Assembly (NCBI GenBank): GCA_040752635.1
Contig: JBFMGS010000097.1
Span: 1 to 5,655, forward strand
DNA: 5,655 nucleotides
Direction of reading: 5' to 3'
Origin: JBFMGS01 sp040752635
GTDB lineage: Bacteria; Bacillota; SHA-98; UBA4971
Shown: piece by piece, positions 1 through 5,655 of the stretch
Numbering within the stretch: position 1 is the first letter of the stretch
How the letters are laid out: the number at the start of each line of letters is the position of its first letter
The notes under the pieces: model-generated
The model's database searches: none
What the model saw: only the letters and a program-made list of their open reading frames with translations
Told to the model about the DNA's origin: nothing
Made by a program: the position numbers and the translations under genes

Positions 1-92
<92 letters not shown>

Positions 93-97
<5 letters not shown>

Positions 98-108
98 AAG
101 GCTTTTTT
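93..108 (+). terminator. Possible Rho-independent terminator after 5S rRNA
   Basis: A short stem GCC (93-95) / GGC (100-102) with a GGAA tetraloop is followed directly by six T residues (103-108). The stem has only three base pairs, which is weak for an intrinsic terminator. Its position at the 3' end of 5S rRNA and the T run make it the likely end of the rRNA operon. It overlaps the last bases of the mature 5S. Confidence 0.45.
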
Positions 109-197
109 GTTTGCGCCGAAAGACTGCTTTTCGCTTCGCCTGCTCTCGCCGACTTCATACCCGGTCGACAAAGGCTCTCGCCGGGCAAGGGCTTCCG

Positions 198-235
198 GCT
201 CTGAGCTCGTTTTCAGAGCGGCCTCTGACGAGTTC
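198..235 (+). other. Imperfect hairpin region with two competing folds
   Basis: This lies in the gene-free stretch 110-432. Bases 203-209 can pair with 229-235 and 213-218 with 223-228, giving a stem of about 13 bp (one G-T pair) with a TTT bulge (210-212) and a CGGC tetraloop (219-222). A pyrimidine-rich TTCTC follows. Alternatively GCTCTGA (198-204) pairs perfectly with TCAGAGC (213-219), which excludes the first fold. It could be a second, weak terminator behind the rRNA operon or a regulatory structure. The pairing is visible; the function is unknown. The rest of 110-290 shows no gene. Confidence 0.4.
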
Positions 236-292
236 TTCTCCCCGCGTCCGTTGAATCCTCGTTTCCCCAGGGTCCGCGGCGAGGAGTGAATA

Positions 293-307
293 TGACATCC
301 ATAGACA
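293..307 (+). promoter_or_regulatory. Motif copy 1, candidate LacI-family operator
   Basis: TGACATCCATAGACA. It matches the copy at 380-394 in 14 of 15 positions and lies 126 bp before the lacI-type gene at 433. The centre reads ATCCAT instead of ATCGAT, so this copy lacks the central CG seen in the other two. A role as an auxiliary operator is inferred from its repetition around the regulator gene. Confidence 0.55.
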
Positions 308-379
308 GATGCGAGAAAAAATCTTCACAGGATGCGATCGCAAAGGAGGAATCAAGCGGGTTGTGTTGAATTAATCTCT

Positions 380-394
380 TGACATCGATAGACA
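380..394 (+). promoter_or_regulatory. Motif copy 2, candidate operator in the lacI promoter region
   Basis: TGACATCGATAGACA, centred 46 bp before the GTG start of the LacI-family gene. Its ATCGAT core has the central CG step that LacI-family hinge helices usually bind. The site overlaps a possible promoter, TTGAAT (366-371), 17 bp, TAGACA (389-394), which has a poor -10 box. It also contains a TTGACA hexamer (379-384) without a suitable -10 box downstream. A repressor bound here would cover either element, so autoregulation is likely but inferred. Confidence 0.6.
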
Positions 395-432
395 GAACAC
401 AGCAGGCTATCCTCTAACAGGGGCGACGCACC

Positions 433-1449
433 GTGGCAACCATATACGACGTAGCCAAGAAGGCGAATGTCTCAGTCAAGACGGTCTCACGCGTCCTCAA
501 CCGCAGCAAACTGGTGAGAGACGAGACCCGGGCGCGGGTTGAGGCGGCCATAGATGCTTTGGATTTCCACCCGAACTCATCGGCGCGAAGCCTCAGGCAG
601 AAGCGCACAGGTGCAATAGGGTTTGTCGTCCCGTTCGGCTCGGACTTCGTGTTTCACGACCCAGGCATGATCGAGCAAATCAAGGGCGCCCATGACCTTC
701 TTAACGAGAAAGGCTACGACATGGTCCTGTCGGTGCCCACGAACAAGGACGAGGCTCTCAAGGAAGTCGTTCGGCTCACCAAGCGGCGAAATGTTGACGG
801 GGTGATACTCTACGGCATGGCTGGAGCGGAAGCGATAGTCAAAGAGCTTTCAGAGCAGGGGTTCCACTTTGCATCGCTAGGCTACTGCTATCCCGAGCAA
901 ACCCACAACTTTGTGGAGATCGACGCGGTCGCGGGAGGGACGGCCGCGACCCGGTACGCCCTTTCGCTCGGTCACACGCGCGTCGGTCTCATCAGGGAAC
1001 CCAGGAACTTCCTCCTGCCCAACAAGCGCAGCATCGTGGAGGGGTATAAAGCCGCCCTGGAGCAGGCGGGGGTGAAGTACGACGAGCACCTGGTGCGCGA
1101 GGGGGACTACACCGTGACGGGAGGCTACTGGGCAGCTTGCCGTCTCCTCGACCAGGACGGGTCGATCTCGGCGATAATCTGCAGCAGCGATCCCATGGCG
1201 CTCGGGGCGTTGCGCGCACTGCGCGAGCGCGGGCTCCTCGACGTGCGCGACGCCCAGCGGGGGTTTCTTTTGCTGACGGGTGACTGTCTGCCGTCTACCA
1301 GGGCGATAGAGCCGTCGCTCGGGGGAATACAGGCGCCCCTGTACGAGCAGGGGCGACTTGCTGCTGACGTCATCGTTTCCGTGATCTCCGAGCACCGTGA
1401 CATACCAGGGATCGTCCTGAAGCCGACGATGTTGGTGCCGGCGCAGTGA
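433..1449 (+). CDS. LacI/GalR-family transcriptional regulator
   Basis: The 338-residue protein has the usual length and layout of the LacI/GalR family. Residues 3-23 form the helix-turn-helix, with TIYDVAKKANVSVKTVSRVL as an almost perfect family signature. V15, K16 and R20 fall at the operator-reading positions (LacI Y17, Q18, R22). The hinge helix NSSARSLR (48-55) keeps the minor-groove Leu54 (LacI Leu56). From about residue 60 (TGAIGFVVP) a periplasmic-binding-protein-like sensor domain follows, ending in the typical IVLKPTMLVP. The start is GTG at 433, chosen because the family signature begins at residue 3 and AGGGG (419-423) lies 9 nt upstream. It precedes sugar transport and phosphorylase genes in the same direction, so it probably represses them until a sugar or sugar phosphate binds. 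The effector cannot be read from the sequence. Confidence 0.95.
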   Translation: MATIYDVAKKANVSVKTVSRVLNRSKLVRDETRARVEAAIDALDFHPNSSARSLRQKRTGAIGFVVPFGSDFVFHDPGMIEQIKGAHDLLNEKGYDMVLSVPTNKDEALKEVVRLTKRRNVDGVILYGMAGAEAIVKELSEQGFHFASLGYCYPEQTHNFVEIDAVAGGTAATRYALSLGHTRVGLIREPRNFLLPNKRSIVEGYKAALEQAGVKYDEHLVREGDYTVTGGYWAACRLLDQDGSISAIICSSDPMALGALRALRERGLLDVRDAQRGFLLLTGDCLPSTRAIEPSLGGIQAPLYEQGRLAADVIVSVISEHRDIPGIVLKPTMLVPAQ

Positions 1450-1471
1450 GGTCCTTTTTTGGGCAAAGAAA

Positions 1472-1486
1472 TGACATCGATGGACA
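1472..1486 (+). promoter_or_regulatory. Motif copy 3, candidate operator of the transport genes
   Basis: TGACATCGATGGACA, 14 of 15 identical to the copy at 380-394. It lies in the 82-bp gap between the regulator gene and the first permease gene, 46 bp before the GTG at 1532. Its position relative to the next gene start is almost the same as that of copy 2, which supports a shared regulatory role. No consensus promoter stands out: TGGACA (1481-1486), 17 bp, GATATC (1504-1509) is possible but would start transcription on top of the ribosome binding site. Confidence 0.6.
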
Positions 1487-1531
1487 CTCGTTAGCGGCGG
1501 GTCGATATCACGCAGGTGAGGTGGCATATCG

Positions 1532-2491
1532 GTGGAGTCGCCAGTTCGTCCAGAGACGGGTGCCGGTGGACGTAGCGGACGGGCAAACCGCCCGCGGGGA
1601 AAGCGGTTGCCTTATCTGCTGATAACGCCCGCACTCGTAGGCACGTTGTTCGTTCACGTGATCCCTATTATATGGGGGGTCTTCATAAGCTTCCGCGACC
1701 TGGACATCTACACCCTTGCCAACTGGCGCGCAGCGCCGTTCATCGGCCTTCGGAACTACTTCGAGGCACTCAACCTGGCCGACCCCGATGGGCTGCTCTT
1801 CATGCGGTCCGTAGCCAACATTGTCTACTACAGCGCGATCACGATCACCGTCGGGTACATCATCGGCCTGGGGGTTGCTCTCCTTCTCAACCAGCGCTTC
1901 TTCGGCAGAACCCTCGTGCGCGGGCTTGTGCTCCTGCCGTACATAATGCCTGACTCGGTGGCTTACAGCGTCTGGCGATTCATCTTTCAGGCTCGGGTGG
2001 GCATCGTGAACAGCTTCCTGATGACCCTCGGGCTCATTAAGGAACCGCTGGTATGGCTCGTGGGGACTAGAACGATGTTCGCAGTGATGGTAGCGAGCAT
2101 CTGGAAGGGTTGGCCCTTCGCATGCCTGCTGCTCCTCGCGGGCCTCCAGTCGGTTCCTCAGGAACTCCTCGAGTGCGCCGAGATCGACGGAGCCAACTGG
2201 TGGCAGAGGTTCCGGTATGTCACGTGGCCGCACATTCTGCCCGTGACGAAGACGCTCATCCTGCTGTCCATCCTGTGGAACTTCAACGCCTACAACCAGT
2301 TCCGCGTTATGCTCGGCGACGACCCCGGCATCTATGCAGAAGTGCCCTCGACGTTCATCGTCCGGGAGGCCTTCGACAGTCTCAGGTACGGGCTCGGCGC
2401 GTCGATGTCTGTGGTTCTGGTAGCCATGATGACGGTCGTGGCCGTGATTTACCTGCGGGCCTTGAAGCCCGGCAAGTCAGTGGAGGACTGA
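1532..2491 (+). CDS. Sugar ABC transporter permease, MalF/UgpA type
   Basis: An integral membrane subunit of a carbohydrate ABC importer (CUT1 family), 319 residues. A basic cytoplasmic N-terminus of about 25 residues precedes TM1 (26-54). Further hydrophobic segments lie near 94-118, 127-150, 178-206, 238-256 and 289-309. The cytoplasmic coupling loop is clear at residues 211-236: ECAEIDGANWWQRF, the EAA-G motif that contacts the ATPase. The GTG start at 1532 follows AGGTGAGG (1514-1521) with 10 nt spacing. It overlaps the next permease gene by one base, so the two are translationally coupled and should form the heterodimeric channel. The regulator before it and the binding protein and phosphorylase after it suggest a beta-glucoside substrate, but a permease sequence alone does not show this. 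Confidence 0.93.
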   Translation: MESPVRPETGAGGRSGRANRPRGKRLPYLLITPALVGTLFVHVIPIIWGVFISFRDLDIYTLANWRAAPFIGLRNYFEALNLADPDGLLFMRSVANIVYYSAITITVGYIIGLGVALLLNQRFFGRTLVRGLVLLPYIMPDSVAYSVWRFIFQARVGIVNSFLMTLGLIKEPLVWLVGTRTMFAVMVASIWKGWPFACLLLLAGLQSVPQELLECAEIDGANWWQRFRYVTWPHILPVTKTLILLSILWNFNAYNQFRVMLGDDPGIYAEVPSTFIVREAFDSLRYGLGASMSVVLVAMMTVVAVIYLRALKPGKSVED

Positions 2492-3399
2492 TGACGACCA
2501 TGAGTTGTCACGGGCGGAGATCGAGGAGAGTCAAGGTTGAACGGCTGGCTTCCAGGGCCGCCCTGTATGCAGCGGTCTGCCTTGTGCTGTTCGTGGTGCT
2601 GCTGCCTTATGCCTGGATGGTGTCGGGGTCGTTTAAGACCAGCCTCGAGATACAGTCGGCTGACATAACCGACCCCAGGCTCGCGCCCAGGTGGATCCCG
2701 CGCACGTTCACCCTGGATAACTACCGAAACGTCAACAAGACTGTGCGGATCCTGGACTACTTCAAGAACAGCCTGATCATCTCTCTCGGAACGATGCTCG
2801 TGTGCCTCACCGTCTGTGTCCTCGCTGGCTACTCCCTGGCGCGGTTCGAGTTTCGGGGAAAGGGCCCGTACGTGCTTTCGCTGCTCGTAACCCAGATGTT
2901 CCCCGGCATACTGTTCCTGATCCCATACTTCGTGCTCTTCGTCTACGTAAACAAGTGGTTCGGCGTACAGCTCAAAAACACCTACACAGGGCTGGTCTTC
3001 ACCTACGCCTCGTTCGCCATACCGTTTAGCATCCTGATGCTTCGGAGTTTCTTTGCCTCCATACCGCGGGAAATAGACGAACAGGCGCAAATCGATGGGT
3101 GCACACCCACAGGCGCCCTCTTCCGGGTGATCATCCCGGTCGCGAGACCCGGAATCGCAGCCGTCGGCATATACGCGTTCATCATGAGCTGGAACGAGAT
3201 ACTATTTGCTTCGCTTCTTACAGGTCGTGAGACCAAGACCGTAGCGTTGGGCATTCTCGAGTACATCACCACCCAGGAGGCGCGCTGGGCGGGCATGATG
3301 GCAGCCTGCATCATCGTGACTTTACCGGTCCTCGCGCTTTTCACGCTCATCCAAAGGCACATCGTGGAAGGGCTTATAGCTGGATCAATTAAGGGTTGA
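2491..3399 (+). CDS. Sugar ABC transporter permease, MalG/UgpE type
   Basis: The second membrane subunit of the importer, 302 residues, close to the usual 270-300 for the MalG group. Hydrophobic segments lie near residues 22-46, 93-115, 128-150, 163-187, 218-240 and 269-290. The EAA coupling loop is at about 194-226 (EIDEQAQIDGCTPTGALF then IPVARPGI), followed by the MalG-like SWNEILFA. The chosen ATG at 2491 overlaps the upstream stop as TGATG and has GGAGGA (2482-2487) only 3 nt ahead. An in-frame ATG at 2500, 12 nt from the same site, is an equal alternative and would shorten the protein by three residues. An open frame extends further upstream over the first permease gene, but it is a shadow there. 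The protein should pair with the product of 1532-2491. Confidence 0.93.
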   Translation: MTTMSCHGRRSRRVKVERLASRAALYAAVCLVLFVVLLPYAWMVSGSFKTSLEIQSADITDPRLAPRWIPRTFTLDNYRNVNKTVRILDYFKNSLIISLGTMLVCLTVCVLAGYSLARFEFRGKGPYVLSLLVTQMFPGILFLIPYFVLFVYVNKWFGVQLKNTYTGLVFTYASFAIPFSILMLRSFFASIPREIDEQAQIDGCTPTGALFRVIIPVARPGIAAVGIYAFIMSWNEILFASLLTGRETKTVALGILEYITTQEARWAGMMAACIIVTLPVLALFTLIQRHIVEGLIAGSIKG

Positions 3400-3432
3400 C
3401 GCGAGCGGAGGCCGGTCGCGCGCGGCTCAACC
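3394..3432 (+). other. Possible stem-loop across the permease stop codon
   Basis: GGTTGACGCG (3394-3403) can pair with CGCG (3421-3424) and TCAACC (3427-3432), giving 10 bp with a two-base bulge (3425-3426) and a 17-nt loop. The stop codon TGA (3397-3399) sits in the 5' arm. No T run follows, so it is not a standard terminator. It might affect mRNA decay or the relative output of the permease and binding-protein parts. The long loop keeps confidence low. Confidence 0.3.
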
Positions 3433-3460
3433 ACAGGAGGTGAGACAGGAGGCCGGATAC

Positions 3461-3493
3461 ATGGTTCGAGACACGAAGGTAGCTCCAGGGTAG
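3461..3493 (+). CDS. Possible 10-codon leader ORF
   Basis: An ATG at 3461 follows ACAGGAGG (3445-3452) with an ideal 8-nt gap and encodes MVRDTKVAPG before a TAG stop. A second identical ACAGGAGG lies at 3433-3440. The site is inside the 190-bp gap between the second permease and the binding-protein gene. The ORF is in the same frame as the binding-protein gene but closed 96 bases before its start. It may be a translated leader that keeps ribosomes on the mRNA, or a relic of an earlier gene start. The peptide resembles nothing I recognise, and an ORF this short can arise by chance. The remaining gap (3494-3571) shows no clear promoter. Confidence 0.3.
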   Translation: MVRDTKVAPG

Positions 3494-3589
3494 ACGGTTG
3501 GGATTGAGACTCAGAGGATCGTTGGGGCTGGAAGGTCGTCAGGAATTCAGAGCAAAGGCGATATGCCAATCAAGGGAGGCAGAACCGAA

Positions 3590-4717
3590 ATGAAACTGAG
3601 AAGGGTTATTCTCACCTGCGCCGTTCTGTTTGTGATCGCAGGCGTCGCGACGGCGGCCGCCGCACCTAAGCAGATAACCTTCTGGGTGATGCCGAACGCT
3701 CCGGATGAGACCCACGTGACTTGGCTGAATAAGGCGGCGCAGGAGTTCGAGACCGAGACGGGTGTTAAGGTGAAGTGGGAGATCGTAGGATGGGGGGACG
3801 CGTGGCCGCGGATAGCGTCCGCTGTTGCGACCGGGGAAGGAGCAGACGTATCTCAGGTGGGAACCACATGGAACCCGCAGTTCGCTGCCACCGGAGGGCT
3901 TGAGAAGATCAACATCGCCGAGTTCGGCGGGGCATCAGCCTTTATGAAAGCAAACCTGGACTCCACGACCTACAAGGGAGAGCACTTTGGGGTGCCCTGG
4001 TTTGCCGAGACGCGGTGCCTCTTCTACAACAAGGACATGTTTGCTGCGGCTAAGGTGAGCCCGCCCCAGACCTACGACGAGATCGTTACTGCAGGTAAGG
4101 CCATCGCAAAGCAAATCGGCCAGGGCAAGGCGTTTGCCATGGCAGGGACGAACGCGTGGGACCTCATCCACAACTGGGCGATCATCCTCTGGGCGAACGG
4201 CGGCGACCTCGTAGACACGGTCAACAAGAAGGCCGTTTTCAACAGCGAAGCAGGCGTGCAGGCGATGAGATGGTATGTAGGGTTAGTCGAGGCTGGGCTC
4301 GCCGACAAGGCCTGCGCTGAGTACAATCAGCCCCAGGCCGATGCGGCGTTCATAAACGGCAACGTCGCGATGTGCTTCATGGGCCCATGGAACATCGCCA
4401 ACATCGAGCAAGAGAATCCCAAGCTTAACTACGGCGTTGTGGAGCCTCCTAAGGGTACTCGCGGTCGAGCATCCTTCTCAGGGGGAAGCAACCTTGTGAT
4501 CTTCAAGGCGAGCAAGAACAAGGACGCGGCCAAGGCGTGGATAAAGTTCCTCCTTAAGAAGGAGAAGCTTGTGGATTACACTCAGAATCTGTCGCACATG
4601 TTGCCCGCCAGCCTGGCTGCCTTCGATGATCCTTACTATTCATCGGGAGTCTGGAAGACGTTCAAGACCACGCTCGGCTACGCGACCGCCTACCCCCCCG
4701 CTGGCTGTGTGGGGTGA
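3590..4717 (+). CDS. Sugar ABC transporter substrate-binding protein, C-terminus frameshifted
   Basis: The extracytoplasmic solute-binding subunit of the importer (SBP_bac_1 family). The ATG at 3590 is preferred over an in-frame ATG at 3563: AAGGGAGG (3572-3579) lies 10 nt upstream, and the protein then begins with a clean signal peptide, MKLRRVILTCAVLFVIAGVA, ending near TAAAA-PKQ. There is no lipobox cysteine at the cleavage region, which is unusual if the host is a monoderm. The mature part starts with ITFWVMPN and contains GVKVKWEIVGWGDAW, a lobe-crossing GPWNIANIE segment and FSGGSNLVIFKASKN, all typical of CUT1 binding proteins. As read, the frame ends at 375 residues in AYPPAGCVG. The normal C-terminus continues in another frame after a C7 run (4693-4699). 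Removing one C gives AYPPLAVWGDIEN and a 421-residue protein ending at 4856, the usual family length. Confidence 0.9.
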   Translation: MKLRRVILTCAVLFVIAGVATAAAAPKQITFWVMPNAPDETHVTWLNKAAQEFETETGVKVKWEIVGWGDAWPRIASAVATGEGADVSQVGTTWNPQFAATGGLEKINIAEFGGASAFMKANLDSTTYKGEHFGVPWFAETRCLFYNKDMFAAAKVSPPQTYDEIVTAGKAIAKQIGQGKAFAMAGTNAWDLIHNWAIILWANGGDLVDTVNKKAVFNSEAGVQAMRWYVGLVEAGLADKACAEYNQPQADAAFINGNVAMCFMGPWNIANIEQENPKLNYGVVEPPKGTRGRASFSGGSNLVIFKASKNKDAAKAWIKFLLKKEKLVDYTQNLSHMLPASLAAFDDPYYSSGVWKTFKTTLGYATAYPPAGCVG

Positions 4718-4856
4718 CATCGAGAACGCCATAGTCTCAGAGTTCAAGAAGGTCCTCAGCGACTACATCGTGGGCAAGTACAAGGCCGACGAGGTGAAAA
4801 CGTATCTGGATGCTGCGGCCAAGAAGGTCGACGAAGCTCTGAAGCGGGAGAAATGA
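4695..4856 (+). pseudogene. Out-of-frame C-terminal part of the substrate-binding protein
   Basis: These 53 codons and the stop TGA (4854-4856) are the missing end of the gene that starts at 3590. They read PPLAVWGDIENAIVSEFKKV and continue through an amphipathic, lysine-rich helix ending EALKREK. The YPP..(V)WG.IEN pattern followed by a terminal helix is what CUT1 binding proteins normally have, so this is not a separate gene. It lacks its own ribosome binding site and start. Rejoining needs a +1 shift at the C run (4693-4699). Whether the break is a sequencing error, a real mutation, phase variation or ribosomal slippage cannot be told from one sequence. Confidence 0.85.
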
Positions 4857-4905
4857 TGGCTCCGCGTGCTCACAGGTTTCGTGCGGCCGGGCAGCAGAGG
4901 CTCGC

Positions 4906-4935
4906 GGCGGGGATACGCGCCAGGGTATCCCCGCC
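4906..4935 (+). other. Perfect 11-bp intercistronic stem-loop
   Basis: GGCGGGGATAC (4906-4916) is exactly complementary to GTATCCCCGCC (4925-4935), with an 8-nt loop GCGCCAGG. It sits in the 131-bp gap between the binding-protein stop and the phosphorylase start. No T run follows, so a plain intrinsic terminator is unlikely. In known sugar operons such as malEFG, structures after the binding-protein gene stabilise that part of the mRNA or thin out downstream transcription. A similar role here is inferred. Confidence 0.75.
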
Positions 4936-4987
4936 CGGCGTAAATAGGCGTAGCAAATGGGATTGGATGAGGGAGGGGCTGTTCCAG

Positions 4988-5655
4988 GTGAAGTACGGGC
5001 ACTTCGACAATAAGACGCGGGAGTACGTTATAGAACGTCCCGATACGCCGTCGCCATGGATAAACTACATCGGCACCCGGGACTACTTCGGCCTTGTTTC
5101 GAACACGGGCGGGGGCTACAGTTTCTATTCGGACGCGAGGCTCAGGCGGATACTGCGATACCGCTACAACAACATCCCCACCGACGAAGGCGGGAGGTAT
5201 CTCTTCATCCGACACGGCGACGGGGACTTTTGGTCGCCCACCTGGCAGCCGGTGCGAAAGTCGCTGGACTCATACGTGTGCAGGCACGGCCTGGGGTACA
5301 CATCCATAAGGTCGTCCCGCCGCGGAATCGGCGCTGCTATCACCTATTTCGTTCCCGTTGACGCGCCTCTCGAGATCTGGCAGGTGGTTCTTGAAAACAA
5401 CAACCCCGTCGAGGAGGAGCTTACGGTATTCTCATTCGTTGAGTTCTGCTTGTGGGACGCGCTTGATGACGAAACCAACTTCCAGAGGAACCTCAACATC
5501 GGGGAGGTGGAAGTTGACGGAGGTGTCATCTATCACAAGACCGAGTATCGGGAGAAGAGGGACCACTTCGCGTTCTTTGCGTGCAGCGGGGAAGTGGCCG
5601 GGTACGATACTGACAGAGAAGCGTTCCTGGGCCCTTACGGATCGCTTTCCAGCCC
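4988..5655 (+). CDS. GH94 phosphorylase, probable cellobiose phosphorylase (3' end outside window)
   Basis: A cytosolic enzyme of the GH94 family, formerly GT36. Cellobiose phosphorylase converts cellobiose and phosphate to glucose 1-phosphate and glucose, saving ATP. The first 222 residues are present, of about 800-830 usual for the family, so only the N-terminal beta-sandwich region is seen; the catalytic Asp and phosphate site lie beyond the window. Strong matches from memory to Cellvibrio gilvus-type cellobiose phosphorylase include KYGHFDN (2-8), PWINYIG (23-29), GGYSFY (42-47), RYRYNNIP (57-64), FSFVEFCLW (148-156), TNFQRNLNIGEVEV (163-176), TEYREKRDH (185-193) and DTDREAF (207-213). 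The GTG start at 4988 is chosen because GGGAGGGG (4971-4978) lies 9 nt upstream and the family begins at this point. The same frame is open back to ATG 4856, which overlaps the previous stop, but that would add 44 Arg-rich residues and run through the stem-loop. There is no signal peptide. Chitobiose or cellodextrin phosphorylase are less likely alternatives. Confidence 0.92.
   Translation, partial: MKYGHFDNKTREYVIERPDTPSPWINYIGTRDYFGLVSNTGGGYSFYSDARLRRILRYRYNNIPTDEGGRYLFIRHGDGDFWSPTWQPVRKSLDSYVCRHGLGYTSIRSSRRGIGAAITYFVPVDAPLEIWQVVLENNNPVEEELTVFSFVEFCLWDALDDETNFQRNLNIGEVEVDGGVIYHKTEYREKRDHFAFFACSGEVAGYDTDREAFLGPYGSLSS

Noticed and set aside
334..341. GCGATCGC palindrome
   Set aside because: A single 8-bp palindrome in GC-rich DNA is expected by chance and no second copy is near it.
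155..355. 66-codon ORF on the - strand in the gap before the regulator gene
   Set aside because: It covers motif copy 1 and the hairpin, and has no family-like pattern.
379..418. Promoters using TTGACA (379-384) or TAGACA (389-394) as -35
   Set aside because: TTGACA has no -10 box at 16-19 bp. TAGACA with TCTAAC (413-418) would start transcription at about 425, after the ribosome binding site.
1508..2233. Long - strand ORF of 241 codons opposite the first permease gene
   Set aside because: It is opposite a clear permease and its product is a charged, membrane-free composition typical of antisense frames in GC-rich genes.
2110..2490. Upstream extension of the second permease frame over the first permease gene
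   Set aside because: The extension translates to Arg/Pro-rich sequence without homology. The membrane protein proper begins at the coupled ATG 2491 or 2500.
4715..4723. TGACATCGA resembling a fourth motif copy
   Set aside because: Only nine bases match, the second GACA is absent, and the sequence codes for the conserved GDIEN segment of the binding protein.
4856..4987. Phosphorylase start at ATG 4856, overlapping the preceding stop
   Set aside because: It would add 44 basic residues absent from the family and translate through the stem-loop. GTG 4988 has a strong ribosome binding site and matches the family N-terminus.

Overview
The window looks like a chromosomal stretch from a GC-rich bacterium, most likely a member of the Bacillota (inferred). 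The 5S rRNA carries the CCGAACACAGAAGTTAAG loop common in Gram-positive bacteria. The sugar-import genes have strong AGGAGG-type ribosome binding sites and no ATPase gene beside them, a common arrangement in that phylum. Nothing in the sequence allows a genus call.

Layout, all on the + strand. Bases 1 to about 97 are the 3' part of a 5S rRNA gene, followed by a weak T-tailed terminator, so an rRNA operon ends here. Bases 110-432 hold no convincing gene, but contain a structured hairpin (about 203-235), an unused Shine-Dalgarno sequence and two copies of a 15-bp motif, TGACATCSATRGACA. A LacI-family regulator follows (433-1449), then a third motif copy (1472-1486), then two MalF/MalG-type sugar ABC permeases (1532-2491 and 2491-3399, overlapping by one base). 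A 190-bp gap carries a possible 10-codon leader ORF. Next is the extracytoplasmic sugar-binding lipid-free protein gene (3590-4856), whose frame is broken near its 3' end by an extra C in a C7 run. After a 131-bp gap with a perfect 11-bp stem-loop comes the start of a GH94 phosphorylase (4988 to the window edge) that closely resembles cellobiose phosphorylase.

Taken together this is a disaccharide import and phosphorolysis locus. The binding protein and two permeases would bring in a beta-glucoside, most likely cellobiose or a short cellodextrin, using an ATPase encoded elsewhere. The cytosolic phosphorylase would split it with phosphate to glucose 1-phosphate and glucose, and the LacI-family protein would control the genes through the repeated motif. 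The gene families are well supported by sequence. The substrate and the operator assignment are inferences.

I found no mobile element, CRISPR array, tRNA or minus-strand gene. The system type is known. The observations most worth checking are the three-copy motif flanking the regulator, the homopolymer frameshift in the binding-protein gene, and the strong stem-loop ahead of the phosphorylase gene.
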